Shown one piece after another: positions 1 to 7,948 of a stretch of DNA of 19,066 bases (positions are counted from its first letter, which is position 1; each line of letters begins with the position of its first letter). A program made the translations under genes and the position numbers. The notes under the pieces are model-generated. The model saw only the letters and a program-made list of their open reading frames with translations, did no database searches and was not told where the DNA came from. Origin of the DNA: Cellvibrionaceae bacterium (lineage in GTDB: Bacteria; Pseudomonadota; Gammaproteobacteria; Pseudomonadales; Cellvibrionaceae); assembly GCA_021151615.1 (NCBI GenBank), contig JAGKXA010000068.1, forward strand, positions 1 to 19,066, read 5' to 3'.

Positions 1-1353
1 CAATGCGGTACGCAAGCCCTCTTCCGCCTTGTTCCAGGTTTCCAGGGTACCCGCATATTTTTCCGGGCGCAGGGACAACTTTACCGCGATATCGGTAAAG
101 CCGAAGTCATCATAAACAGACTTGAGCATCTGGTTAAACGAAGAAACTTCACCAATAACCATGTCATCAGTACAGAAGATATGCGCATCATCCTGCACAA
201 AACCACGCACACGCATAATTCCGTGCAATGCACCCGAAGCCTCGTTGCGATGGCAAGAACCAAACTCCGCCAAACGCAGCGGCAAATCTTTGTGTGAGCG
301 CAATCCGTGGTTGAAGATTTGAATATGGCCCGGACAGTTCATCGGCTTAACGGCGAAGTCACGCTTTTCCGACTCGGTAGTAAACATATTGTCGCGATAG
401 TTTTCCCAGTGACCGGATTTCTCCCACAGGGTGCGATCCATAATCAGCGGCGTTCTTACTTCCTGATAGCCCCACTCATTTTGCTTGGCACGCATGTACT
501 GTTCGATTTGCTGCCACAGCGTCCACCCCTTGGGATGCCAGAACACCATGCCCGGTGCCTCATCTTGCAGGTGGAACAAATCAAATTTTTTCGCCAGTTT
601 GCGGTGATCGCGCTTGGCCGCCTCTTCGAGTAGATTCAAGTAAGCTTTTAATTGTTTGGCATCCGCAAAGGCAGTGCCGTAGATACGCTGCAACATTTTG
701 TTGTTGGAGTCGCCACGCCAGTAAGCACCGGAAACACGCATCAATTTAAAGTTGAGGCAAAAACGCATATTGGGCACATGCGGGCCACGGCACATATCAA
801 CGTATTCTTCGTGATGATAAAGACCGGGAGTCGCATCTTTAGGAACATCGCGATCCAGGATCTCCAGCTTGTAAGTCTCTCCGCGCTTGGTAAAGACGTC
901 ATAGGCTTCTTGCCAACTGACTTTCTTTTTCACCACGTCATATTCGGTTTTCGCCAATTCCAGCATGCGCGCTTCCAGACGGGCAATATCCTCGTCGGTC
1001 AGCTTTTGCTCAAGGTCGATGTCGTAATAAAAGCCGTTATCGATGGTCGGGCCGATAGCCATTTTCACATCGGGGAACAACTGCTTGATCGCATGGCCGA
1101 GCAAGTGGGCACAGGAGTGGCGGATAATTTCCAAACCGTCTTCGTCTTTCGGGGTGAAAATCACCAGATCCGCATCTTCAGTAATCAAATCGTGCGCATC
1201 GACACGTTGGCCCGTTTTATCGCCACTTAAAAAGACGCGACCACCAAGGGTAGCTTTAGCCAAGCCGGCGCCAATAGAGGCAGCCACTTCATAAACAGAT
1301 ACGGGATTGTCGAACGGACGTTTGGAACCGTCGGGGAGAGTAATAACAGGCAT
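1..1353 (-). CDS. thrS: Threonyl-tRNA synthetase, N-terminal 451 codons (cut by window edge)
   Basis: Cytoplasmic class II aminoacyl-tRNA synthetase that charges tRNA-Thr and clears Ser-tRNA-Thr. The minus-strand frame is open from the ATG at 1353 to the window edge. It follows E. coli ThrRS closely: an N-terminal TGS-like domain (about 1-65), the editing domain with its HxxxH histidines (H83, H87), the YVDMCRGPH segment, then the catalytic core with MNCPGH (first zinc ligand C340), CHRNE and the DDAH segment carrying the second zinc ligand. About 190 residues, including the third zinc histidine and the anticodon-binding domain, lie beyond position 1. The start MPVITLPDGS is the family start, with AAGGA (1360-1364) five bases upstream. 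The leader carries operator hairpins, annotated separately. infC-rpmI-rplT usually follow thrS in this group, but would lie outside the window. Confidence 0.97.
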   Translation of the reverse strand, partial: MPVITLPDGSKRPFDNPVSVYEVAASIGAGLAKATLGGRVFLSGDKTGQRVDAHDLITEDADLVIFTPKDEDGLEIIRHSCAHLLGHAIKQLFPDVKMAIGPTIDNGFYYDIDLEQKLTDEDIARLEARMLELAKTEYDVVKKKVSWQEAYDVFTKRGETYKLEILDRDVPKDATPGLYHHEEYVDMCRGPHVPNMRFCLNFKLMRVSGAYWRGDSNNKMLQRIYGTAFADAKQLKAYLNLLEEAAKRDHRKLAKKFDLFHLQDEAPGMVFWHPKGWTLWQQIEQYMRAKQNEWGYQEVRTPLIMDRTLWEKSGHWENYRDNMFTTESEKRDFAVKPMNCPGHIQIFNHGLRSHKDLPLRLAEFGSCHRNEASGALHGIMRVRGFVQDDAHIFCTDDMVIGEVSSFNQMLKSVYDDFGFTDIAVKLSLRPEKYAGTLETWNKAEEGLRTAL

Positions 1354-1372
1354 GATAAATCCTTGGTCAGTG

Positions 1373-1393
1373 GTGACCCCTACCAAAGGTCAC
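1373..1393 (-). promoter_or_regulatory. thrS operator hairpin, anticodon-arm mimic with GGU (domain 2-like)
   Basis: In the thrS mRNA the arms GUGACCU and GGGUCAC pair over 7 bp, closed by a U-G pair. They enclose the 7-base loop UUGGUAG. Read as a tRNA anticodon loop this gives U33, anticodon GGU (34-36), A37 and G38: GGU is a threonine anticodon. The hairpin ends 19 bases before the ATG and just upstream of the AAGGA ribosome binding site. In E. coli, ThrRS binds a similar arm (operator domain 2) and blocks ribosome loading. The structure is read directly from the sequence; the repression is inferred from the E. coli case. Confidence 0.85.
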
Positions 1394-1424
1394 GTGATTA
1401 ATCGAACAGAGTAAAAATCAGATG

Positions 1425-1446
1425 CCCGCACCTACGATTGTGCGGG
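1425..1446 (-). promoter_or_regulatory. thrS operator hairpin, anticodon-arm mimic with CGU (domain 4-like)
   Basis: A perfect 7-bp stem, CCCGCAC with GUGCGGG in the mRNA, carries the 8-base loop AAUCGUAG. Within it U-CGU-A matches U33, anticodon CGU and A37 of a tRNA-Thr. It is separated from the GGU arm by 31 largely unpaired bases (1394-1424). This fits the domain 4 / domain 3 / domain 2 order of the E. coli operator, where the two arms contact the two subunits of dimeric ThrRS. The loop has one more base than a true anticodon loop. Confidence 0.75.
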
Positions 1447-1452
1447 TCGGCG

Positions 1453-1482
1453 AGTATAGGGGACTTGGGGAAGCCGAGGCAA
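1453..1482 (-). promoter_or_regulatory. Candidate sigma-70 promoter of thrS
   Basis: On the minus strand TTGCCT (1477-1482, 4/6 match to the -35 consensus) is followed after 18 bases by TATACT (1453-1458, 5/6 match to the -10). A start about seven bases further on would fall near 1446, exactly at the first base of the CGU hairpin. The leader would then be about 93 bases and consist almost entirely of the operator. Inferred from consensus only. Confidence 0.55.
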
Positions 1483-1528
1483 CCTCACACTGTGACGAGA
1501 CAAGCGAGAATTGCAGATAACGTGAGAA

Positions 1529-1942
1529 TCAGGAAGGCGAAAAAACCGAGTGCCGATTGCGCCATTTAAGCACCGCTACCAGCAGACCAAAGAGCGCACA
1601 TGCACTCAATGCGACCACAATCTCATACAGCTGTGGTGAAAATATCACCGTATAACCCTGCCCTTTAATCAGCGATGAAAAGCTGGACACAGCAAATGGC
1701 ATCCAGAATAAACGAAACGTCTGCCAGGGATTTGCCAACGGTGATTGACCGTTACTGACACTCAGCATCAAGGCTATTCCAATGACCACACTGATTCCAA
1801 CCGCGTTAATCCAGATTTTAGGATTGGGATCGAAATGAAAATAGACGGTGACGAAATACCAAATCAGATAAAACCAGAGCACCATTTTCCCCGGTTTAAT
1901 CTGCACAAAGTAACTCAGTATCGATAAAAAAATCGCTGACAT
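1529..1942 (-). CDS. Small integral membrane protein of unknown function (137 aa)
   Basis: I do not recognise a named family. The 137-residue product is strongly hydrophobic, with about four likely membrane segments: roughly residues 18-35 (aromatic-rich, LWFYLIWYFVTVYF), 44-62 (NAVGISVVIGIALML), a weaker one around 75-95, and 105-125 (IVVALSACALFGLLVAVL). It ends in a basic tail, KWRNRH. The loops hold motifs such as FDPNPKIW and NPWQTFRLFW. The ATG at 1942 has AGGA about six bases upstream. It lies 84 bases after the piuB stop on the same strand, so it could be the last gene of that transcript, although it looks like a conserved housekeeping-side neighbour of thrS. Its ribosome binding site and start codon lie in one arm of a 13-bp inverted repeat. 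Confidence 0.7.
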   Translation of the reverse strand: MSAIFLSILSYFVQIKPGKMVLWFYLIWYFVTVYFHFDPNPKIWINAVGISVVIGIALMLSVSNGQSPLANPWQTFRLFWMPFAVSSFSSLIKGQGYTVIFSPQLYEIVVALSACALFGLLVAVLKWRNRHSVFSPS

Positions 1943-1999
1943 TTTTCCTGCTTGGCTCCGATTGGATAAACAACTACTAAAACACCAGCAGGAAAAATG
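1940..1999. repeat. 13-bp perfect inverted repeat over the start of the 137-aa gene
   Basis: The arms are catttttcctgct (1940-1952) and agcaggaaaaatg (1987-1999), separated by 34 bases. In the minus-strand transcript the 3' arm contains the AGGA ribosome binding site and the AUG of the membrane-protein gene. A folded message would therefore hide both. The two-base extension gg/cc after a one-base bulge could lengthen the stem. There is no U-tract, so this does not look like a terminator. Confidence 0.65.
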
Positions 2000-2026
2000 C
2001 CATTTATGAAATAATGAACCGGATAA

Positions 2027-4495
2027 TCAATAAATATCGCGACAATAGCGCCGGGTCTCGATCAATTGTTGTAACCCGGTTTCACCGAGAATATCGATAA
2101 GCACTTGCTGCACACCAGCTCCCATAGCCAAACTGCCGCACACATAAATCACTGCACCGCGATCAATCCACTCGCCAATTTGCTGCTGTTTGTTACGCAG
2201 TAAATCCTGTACATAACCCTCACCATCGCGCGAATAAACCTCGTCAAACTCAGTCAGGAAACCGGAGGCCTTCCAGGCATCCAATTCGCTGGCAAACAGT
2301 CGATCATGGTTGCGTTGGCGCTCACCAAACACCAGCCAATTTTGTTGCTGATCTTTCAGGTAACGCTCATGCAAGTGTGCACGCAAACCGGCGATGCCTG
2401 TACCCGCGCCAATTAAAATCATCGGACTAATGGTTTGCGGGGCATGGAAGGATGGATTCGCACGAATACGCGCCTGGACTTCACAACCTACTTCAGCCAG
2501 TGCAGTCAACCAACCAGAGCCCAAACCCAACTCGCCTTTTTCATTAAATGCCTGACGCACTACCAGGTCCACCACGCCATCAGTCGGCAGCGAGGCGATG
2601 GAATATTCGCGATGCGGCAATTCAGGATTATTGTGCGGTTTGATCTCCAGAATATCGCCCGCTTGCCAATGAGTATTCCCGGGCCTGGGTGGCTGCAAAC
2701 TCACGCGATAAACACCCGCGCCTACACTGCCCGCATTGAGTAATTCGCGTTTTTGCAAACGCCAGTCTTCATATTCCGGGGCAGCCCAGGCTGTTACCGT
2801 TGTGACGCCACTCAATCCTGCAATTTGTTGCTGCCATTGATGGATAGATTGTTCATTAGCATTATCAACATCAATGCGCGCAAAGAGCGCACTGGCACCA
2901 TTGGCCAATAACCATTGCTCGACTTGTGCGGCAAACGCGCAGTAATCGCTGTAGCGTTTATCACCCAAGCCCAAAATACCGAATTGCAATTGATTGAGCG
3001 GCGATGAAGATTTGAGGAATTTTCGCGCAAAGGCACGCGCCGAATCCGGCGCTTCACCTTCACCAAAGGTTGAAACTAAAAACAATATTTTCTTTGCAGA
3101 TTCCAGCGTAACTTTATCCAGCGCGGCGATATTTTTTACGCTGGCTTTAATGCCGCCGGATTGCAAAATCGTGGCGGTATTCCAAGCAAGCTGTTCTGCG
3201 GTACCGGTCTGGCTGGCATAGACAACCCAGTAATCGGCATCGGTATGTGCATTGCTAACACCGGCTGCGGCGGTTTTACTGTTGCGTTTCTTTTTGCGGC
3301 GATCGAAATACAACAGGAATCCGGTAATGGTAAACAGCGGCATCAACAGTGATGCAGTCATATTAATAATCAAACCGGGAGTACCAAACCATTCGCCGGT
3401 ATGCAATTCATAAATGCCTTGCATGATGCGTTTGCCCAATGGCTCCAATGGCTTGTAAGGCTGATCGCTAATTAACTCACCCGAAGTTGCATTAAAGCTG
3501 ACCAGACTGCGCTGGCGATCATTGGTTGCATCGGGCGCGACATAGTTAATCATCACCGGATCTTTTTCCGTGCGAGGAATAGTCACGCTCGCAAATTTAA
3601 AATTATTTTCGGCTTTGACAACAAAGCTCGCCCAAGCCGCATCGATACCAACAGGTTCTGTATGTACTTGATGCATTTCTCCTGCACGATTCATGCGGCC
3701 TTCGCCACCTCTTCCCTCACCGCCAGGGCGACCTTCGCGGTTCATACCGCCAGCACCTTGCGCACCGCCGGGGCCACCCGGCCCAAAACCGCGCCGCTCT
3801 TGTACCGGCTCACCGGTTAATACTATTGACGCTCCATTTTTAAACCAGGCGTAAGACCAGGTCAGGCCCGTTAATGCCATCAACAAATACATGAGAATCA
3901 ACCAGGTACCAATCACTGAGTGCAACGCCCAATAAAAATTGCGCCCTTTTAAACTGAAATCGATGCGAAACCAGTTGCGCCAATTCAAGGCACGACGCGG
4001 CCAGCGTAAATACAATCCGGACAACGCAAAAAATACCAACGCAAACGCACTAAACCCGGTGATTTGGCGACCAATATTAATTTCGCCCTCTTCCACTGGA
4101 ATTAATAACCAACGATGCAATGAACGCACAGTGCGAAAAAATTGCTCGCCGCGAATTTTTCCCAACAGTTCACCGGTGTAAGGGTTCATATAAACCGTTT
4201 CACCGCGGCGCTCACCGGGTGGTGGAGCAAGGCGAATCAGTGCACTGCGCCCAGCGTCCGGCCAAAGCGTAATTTGCTCCACGCGCGCGCCTTCGCGTTG
4301 CGCACGAAAATGTTCGGCAATAGCATCCGGTGTTAAACGTTCACCTGTCACCTGTACGCTCACAACATCTGGACTCATCGCGTCCATAATGGACCGCTCA
4401 AAACTCATCAAACCGCCAGTAATACCGACAACTGCCAGCACCACCCCTGCGGTAATACCCAAAAACCAGTGAATCTGGAATAAAACGTTTCTCAC
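2027..4495 (-). CDS. piuB: PiuB-type PepSY membrane flavoprotein reductase (ferric-siderophore reductase)
   Basis: Inner-membrane oxidoreductase of 822 aa, predicted to pass electrons from NADPH through FAD and FMN to periplasmic ferric-siderophore. The N-terminal half is a PepSY-associated membrane domain with segments near 12-30, 147-165, 193-215 and 378-398. It has family histidines in QIHW, SLHRW, ALHS and YELHTGEWFG that could hold haem. A flavodoxin domain follows (about 423-560, FMN loop SQTGTAEQ, STFGEGEAPD). Then comes a sulfite-reductase-like FAD/NADPH module (REYSIASLP; GAGTGIAGLRAH near 696-707; VYVCGS-like IYVCGS; C-terminal RYCRDIY). A Gly/Arg/Glu/Met-rich insert lies near 235-275. 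A TTG at 4507 also opens the frame, but the GTG at 4495 has a GGGGG stretch upstream and gives the family start xRNVLFQIHW. P. aeruginosa has the same protein (PiuB) next to piuA and piuC. It starts 91 bases after the outer-membrane factor gene. Confidence 0.85.
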   Translation of the reverse strand: MRNVLFQIHWFLGITAGVVLAVVGITGGLMSFERSIMDAMSPDVVSVQVTGERLTPDAIAEHFRAQREGARVEQITLWPDAGRSALIRLAPPPGERRGETVYMNPYTGELLGKIRGEQFFRTVRSLHRWLLIPVEEGEINIGRQITGFSAFALVFFALSGLYLRWPRRALNWRNWFRIDFSLKGRNFYWALHSVIGTWLILMYLLMALTGLTWSYAWFKNGASIVLTGEPVQERRGFGPGGPGGAQGAGGMNREGRPGGEGRGGEGRMNRAGEMHQVHTEPVGIDAAWASFVVKAENNFKFASVTIPRTEKDPVMINYVAPDATNDRQRSLVSFNATSGELISDQPYKPLEPLGKRIMQGIYELHTGEWFGTPGLIINMTASLLMPLFTITGFLLYFDRRKKKRNSKTAAAGVSNAHTDADYWVVYASQTGTAEQLAWNTATILQSGGIKASVKNIAALDKVTLESAKKILFLVSTFGEGEAPDSARAFARKFLKSSSPLNQLQFGILGLGDKRYSDYCAFAAQVEQWLLANGASALFARIDVDNANEQSIHQWQQQIAGLSGVTTVTAWAAPEYEDWRLQKRELLNAGSVGAGVYRVSLQPPRPGNTHWQAGDILEIKPHNNPELPHREYSIASLPTDGVVDLVVRQAFNEKGELGLGSGWLTALAEVGCEVQARIRANPSFHAPQTISPMILIGAGTGIAGLRAHLHERYLKDQQQNWLVFGERQRNHDRLFASELDAWKASGFLTEFDEVYSRDGEGYVQDLLRNKQQQIGEWIDRGAVIYVCGSLAMGAGVQQVLIDILGETGLQQLIETRRYCRDIY

Positions 4496-4586
4496 CCTAA
4501 CCCCCAAAAAAATACACTCATACTTAGTGCTTAAACATTATTAGACATGCAATGAATTACAGCATTGACTCAATTGACTTTACTAA

Positions 4587-5999
4587 CTACTCATTAGCAG
4601 CGAGCACCCAACCACCGCCAAGGGATTTATATAAATCCACCGCGGCATTCAAGCGCGACAAACGCTGTTGCACGAGCGAATCCTGTGCCTGAAATAAGCT
4701 GCGTTGCGCATCCAGCAGCGACAACAAATCATTCGTACCGGCGCGGTAACGCGCTTCAGTCAAGCGCAAACTGCGCTCGGCATTGTTCACTATTTCCTGC
4801 TGGCTGGACTCCTGACGCAGACTGACATCCGCAGCCACCAGTGCGTTATCCACTTCTTGCAACGCGGTTAAAATCGCCTTGTGATATTGCAATAACAATT
4901 CACTCTGGCGCGCTTCGCTTAAACGTTTTTTATTCACCAAGCGCCCGCCATTAAACAATGTTTGCGCCAGCGATAAAGTCCATCCGGATGTTTGTGTGGC
5001 CGGATTTAAACTGAATAATTCGCTCGCCGATTTACCCGCATTCGCACTCAAACTAATGCCTGGCAAGAGTGCCGCACGTGCGACGTGGATATTCGCACTA
5101 GCCGCGCGTAAGTCTGCTTCGCTTGCCGCCAAATCCGGGCGACGGGTCACCAGGTCTGCCGGCGTACCTGCGGCAACTTGCGGCACTTGCATGTCCAATA
5201 ATTTTTCCGACGCGAGTGAAAATTCCTGTGGCGTTTTACCTAACAAAATAGCCAATGCCGATTGGGTCTGACGCGCTTGTAATTCCAATGGCAATAACGA
5301 AGAACGCTGCGTCAGCAAATTGGTTTTTTGCTGCGCGACATCCGCTGCCGTTGCAGCACCGTTTTTATAGCGCGCATCGACAATTTTTTGCACGCGCTCG
5401 GCGATAGCAATATTTTTGTGCGCGGTAGCAATACGCTCCTGCAACGCCAGCCACTGGAACCAGCCACTGGCGATAGCAGCTTTAATGCTCAGGATTGCCG
5501 CATCCTGGTCATAACGCGTAGCTTCATATCCCGCCTTGGCAGAGGCACGCTCGGCGGCAATTCCACCCCACAAATCCACTTCATAACTGATGTTGGCACC
5601 CACGCGGGTAGATTCGCTACGCGCACTGCTGCCACCATCCGGTTTGGAACGGGATGCACCGCTGGAAGCACTGGCACCGAGCGAGGGAAATAAACTCGCA
5701 TTCGCAATACGCATTTGCAATTCGGCTTGTTTTACACGCTCAGTAGAAATTAACAAATCCGGGCTTTGCTGTGCTGCTGCCTGCATCAACTCATTTAATG
5801 CCACTGATTGAAATGACTGCCACCACTGTGAATCTACCGCAATGGTTTCGCTATCGGATTGCGGAGAGGCAACAGAATAATTGTCTGCATAATTAATATC
5901 CGGCTTTTGCACTGGGGTGGATGTGCAAGCCGTAATGAATAATGATGCGATCACCAGGGGCAACAGTTTATGCGCGGGTGCTTTTAGATTGAATTGCAT
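4587..5999 (-). CDS. Outer-membrane efflux lipoprotein, TolC/NodT family
   Basis: Outer-membrane channel subunit of 470 aa for the adjoining MacA-MacB pump. The signal sequence ends in a lipobox, FITAC, with the acylated cysteine at residue 25, as in OprM/CusC/NodT-type factors. Two repeated outer-membrane-efflux-protein units follow, with the usual long helices (QSPDLLISTERVKQAELQMR, TEARYRAGTNDLLSLLDAQRSL) and hallmark segments such as YEVDLWGGI, RRPDLAASEADLRAA and AQTLFNGGR. Only five bases separate it from the macB stop, and a GGAG ribosome binding site lies inside the macB end, so it is almost surely co-translated. TolC-type subunits for MacAB pumps are often encoded elsewhere; here the set is complete, as in pvdRT-opmQ of Pseudomonas. 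Confidence 0.92.
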   Translation of the reverse strand: MQFNLKAPAHKLLPLVIASLFITACTSTPVQKPDINYADNYSVASPQSDSETIAVDSQWWQSFQSVALNELMQAAAQQSPDLLISTERVKQAELQMRIANASLFPSLGASASSGASRSKPDGGSSARSESTRVGANISYEVDLWGGIAAERASAKAGYEATRYDQDAAILSIKAAIASGWFQWLALQERIATAHKNIAIAERVQKIVDARYKNGAATAADVAQQKTNLLTQRSSLLPLELQARQTQSALAILLGKTPQEFSLASEKLLDMQVPQVAAGTPADLVTRRPDLAASEADLRAASANIHVARAALLPGISLSANAGKSASELFSLNPATQTSGWTLSLAQTLFNGGRLVNKKRLSEARQSELLLQYHKAILTALQEVDNALVAADVSLRQESSQQEIVNNAERSLRLTEARYRAGTNDLLSLLDAQRSLFQAQDSLVQQRLSRLNAAVDLYKSLGGGWVLAANE

Positions 6000-6004
6000 A
6001 GCGA

Positions 6005-7948
6005 TTACTCCGTCGCCAAGGCTGCAACTGGATCGAGACGAGCCGCTTTGCGCGCAGGCAAATAACCAAACAACAAACCCGTTAAAAACGCGCAGCTGAA
6101 AGCCATAATCACCGGCCCTACCGAATAAGCTACTGGCGTACCGAAATTGGCAATTAACATGGCAGTTCCCAATCCTATAGCCACTCCAATCACACCACCG
6201 AGCGCAGAAACGACTAATGCCTCAATTAAAAACTGTTGCATGATGTTGCGCGTGCGCGCGCCAGTTGCCATGCGCACGCCAATTTCACGCGTTCGCTCAG
6301 TCACACTGACCAACATAATATTCATTACGCCAATACCACCTACAAGGAGAGAAATCGCCGCGATAGAACCCAGCAAAAAGGTCATGGTGTTTTGTGTTTC
6401 AGAAACCATGTCGATCAGCGATGACATGCTGCGAATCTGGAAATCTTCAGTGCCGTGCCGTTCCATCATCAAGGCATGCACACGGGTTTGCACTTCTTCC
6501 ATATTTTTTTCGTCATCCACCGAGATAGTGATATTGCGCAAGAAGCGTTGGCCAATGACGCGTAGACTGCCAGTATTGAAAGGAACAAACACTTTATCAT
6601 CCTGATCTTGCCCACCTGGATCAGCGCCGCGTTCGCTCATTACGCCAATAACCTGAAAGAGCACATTGTTGATAATGATAAATTCGCCGAGCGGATTTTT
6701 TTCCGCAAATAATTTGGTGGCGACGGTTTTACCTAACACCACCAGGGTTGCGTAATTTTTGTTGTCTTCATCGGTAAAGAAAGTGCCTTGGGCTAGATCC
6801 CATTTACGAGCCATGGGAAATTGCGCAGCAGTTGCGCTGATTTCCGTGGTGTGATCCACGTTGCCATAACGCAGGGTGTAACTGCCATTGAGTTCGGGTA
6901 AGGCAGCGGCGACATGTGGCAAGGTGGCAATCGCATCCACATCCTCTGGCACCAGCGTTACCGAATCCCAACGAAAGCGCTGCATGGGTCCGCCGGGGCG
7001 CACCAACAATAAATTGCTACCCATGGCACTGATACTATCCACTACGGATTTTTTTGCACCGTCGCCAATTGCCAGCATACTGATTACCGACGCCACCCCA
7101 ATCACAATGCCGAGCAGGGTTAACACTGTGCGGAAAATATTGCTGCGCAGGGAACGAAATGCGGTTTTGGTCGCTTCCAGAATTTCCGCTTTAACTTTTG
7201 GTTCACCGTGCAATGCATGTTCTTCTGCTGGCAATTGCGTTGGAATAGTTGGGCCAGGATCTGCAATAATTTTACCGTCGCGGATCTCTATCAACCGCTG
7301 GGCGTGATGCGCAACTTCCGCATCATGGGTAATCAAAATAATAGTGTGACCTTGTGCGGATAATTCTTTCAGCAAGCGCATCACTTCTTTGCCGCTGTGG
7401 CTATCAAGCGCACCCGTCGGCTCATCGGCAAGAATTATTTGCCCACCATTCATGAGTGCGCGAGCGATAGAAACTCGCTGTTGTTGCCCACCGGATAATT
7501 GATTGGGGCGATGATGCAAGCGCTCTTGCAACCCTAATGAGCTTAATAGTTGTGAGGAACGCTCACGTCGTGCTTCCGGTGTCATGCCGGAATAGGTCGC
7601 CGGCATTTCTACATTTTCACAGGCGGTAGCACCTGCCAATAAGTTATAACTTTGAAATACAAAACCAAAAGCTTCACGACGCAACTGTGCAAGGCCATCA
7701 GTATCCAGAGTAGCAACGCTGGTGCCATTAAATACATAATCACCAGTACTTGCACGATCAAGGCAACCGAGAATATTCATCAAAGTTGATTTGCCCGAGC
7801 CAGACTGCCCCATAATGGCAACAAATTCGCCAGGGTAAATTTCCAAATCAATGCCGTGCAGCACCTGAGTCGCAATTTCACCATTGCGAAACGTTTTGGT
7901 AACGCCGGATAATTTGATCAGCGGTTGAATGGAATTAGCAGCACGCAT
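6005..7948 (-). CDS. macB: MacB-type ABC exporter (fused ATPase and permease)
   Basis: Inner-membrane ABC transporter of 647 aa, matching the usual MacB length (E. coli 648). It powers a tripartite pump by mechanotransmission. The N-terminal ATPase shows Walker A GQSGSGKST (47-55), the Q-loop FVFQSYNLL, the signature LSGGQQQ (151-157), Walker B IILADEP (171-177) and the H-loop LITHD. The membrane part follows: the first helix near 275-297 (VLTLLGIVIGVASVISML), a large periplasmic domain, then three C-terminal helices with FtsX-type motifs (VGGIGVMNIMLVSVTERTRE; LPARKAARLDPVAAL). The ATG shares one base with the macA stop (TAATG), which implies translational coupling. Substrates of this family include macrolides, lipopeptides and, for PvdT of Pseudomonas, pyoverdine. 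The context here points to a siderophore or its product, but the substrate cannot be read from the sequence. Confidence 0.93.
   Translation of the reverse strand: MRAANSIQPLIKLSGVTKTFRNGEIATQVLHGIDLEIYPGEFVAIMGQSGSGKSTLMNILGCLDRASTGDYVFNGTSVATLDTDGLAQLRREAFGFVFQSYNLLAGATACENVEMPATYSGMTPEARRERSSQLLSSLGLQERLHHRPNQLSGGQQQRVSIARALMNGGQIILADEPTGALDSHSGKEVMRLLKELSAQGHTIILITHDAEVAHHAQRLIEIRDGKIIADPGPTIPTQLPAEEHALHGEPKVKAEILEATKTAFRSLRSNIFRTVLTLLGIVIGVASVISMLAIGDGAKKSVVDSISAMGSNLLLVRPGGPMQRFRWDSVTLVPEDVDAIATLPHVAAALPELNGSYTLRYGNVDHTTEISATAAQFPMARKWDLAQGTFFTDEDNKNYATLVVLGKTVATKLFAEKNPLGEFIIINNVLFQVIGVMSERGADPGGQDQDDKVFVPFNTGSLRVIGQRFLRNITISVDDEKNMEEVQTRVHALMMERHGTEDFQIRSMSSLIDMVSETQNTMTFLLGSIAAISLLVGGIGVMNIMLVSVTERTREIGVRMATGARTRNIMQQFLIEALVVSALGGVIGVAIGLGTAMLIANFGTPVAYSVGPVIMAFSCAFLTGLLFGYLPARKAARLDPVAALATE

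Noticed and set aside
652..1230. 192-aa open frame on the plus strand
   Set aside because: It is antisense to thrS, whose protein matches ThrRS throughout; the plus-strand product has no recognisable domain.
4496..4586. Fur box or separate promoter for piuB
   Set aside because: The AT-rich gap has TAATAATG-like pieces, but neither a palindrome close to the Fur consensus nor a -35/-10 pair with normal spacing.
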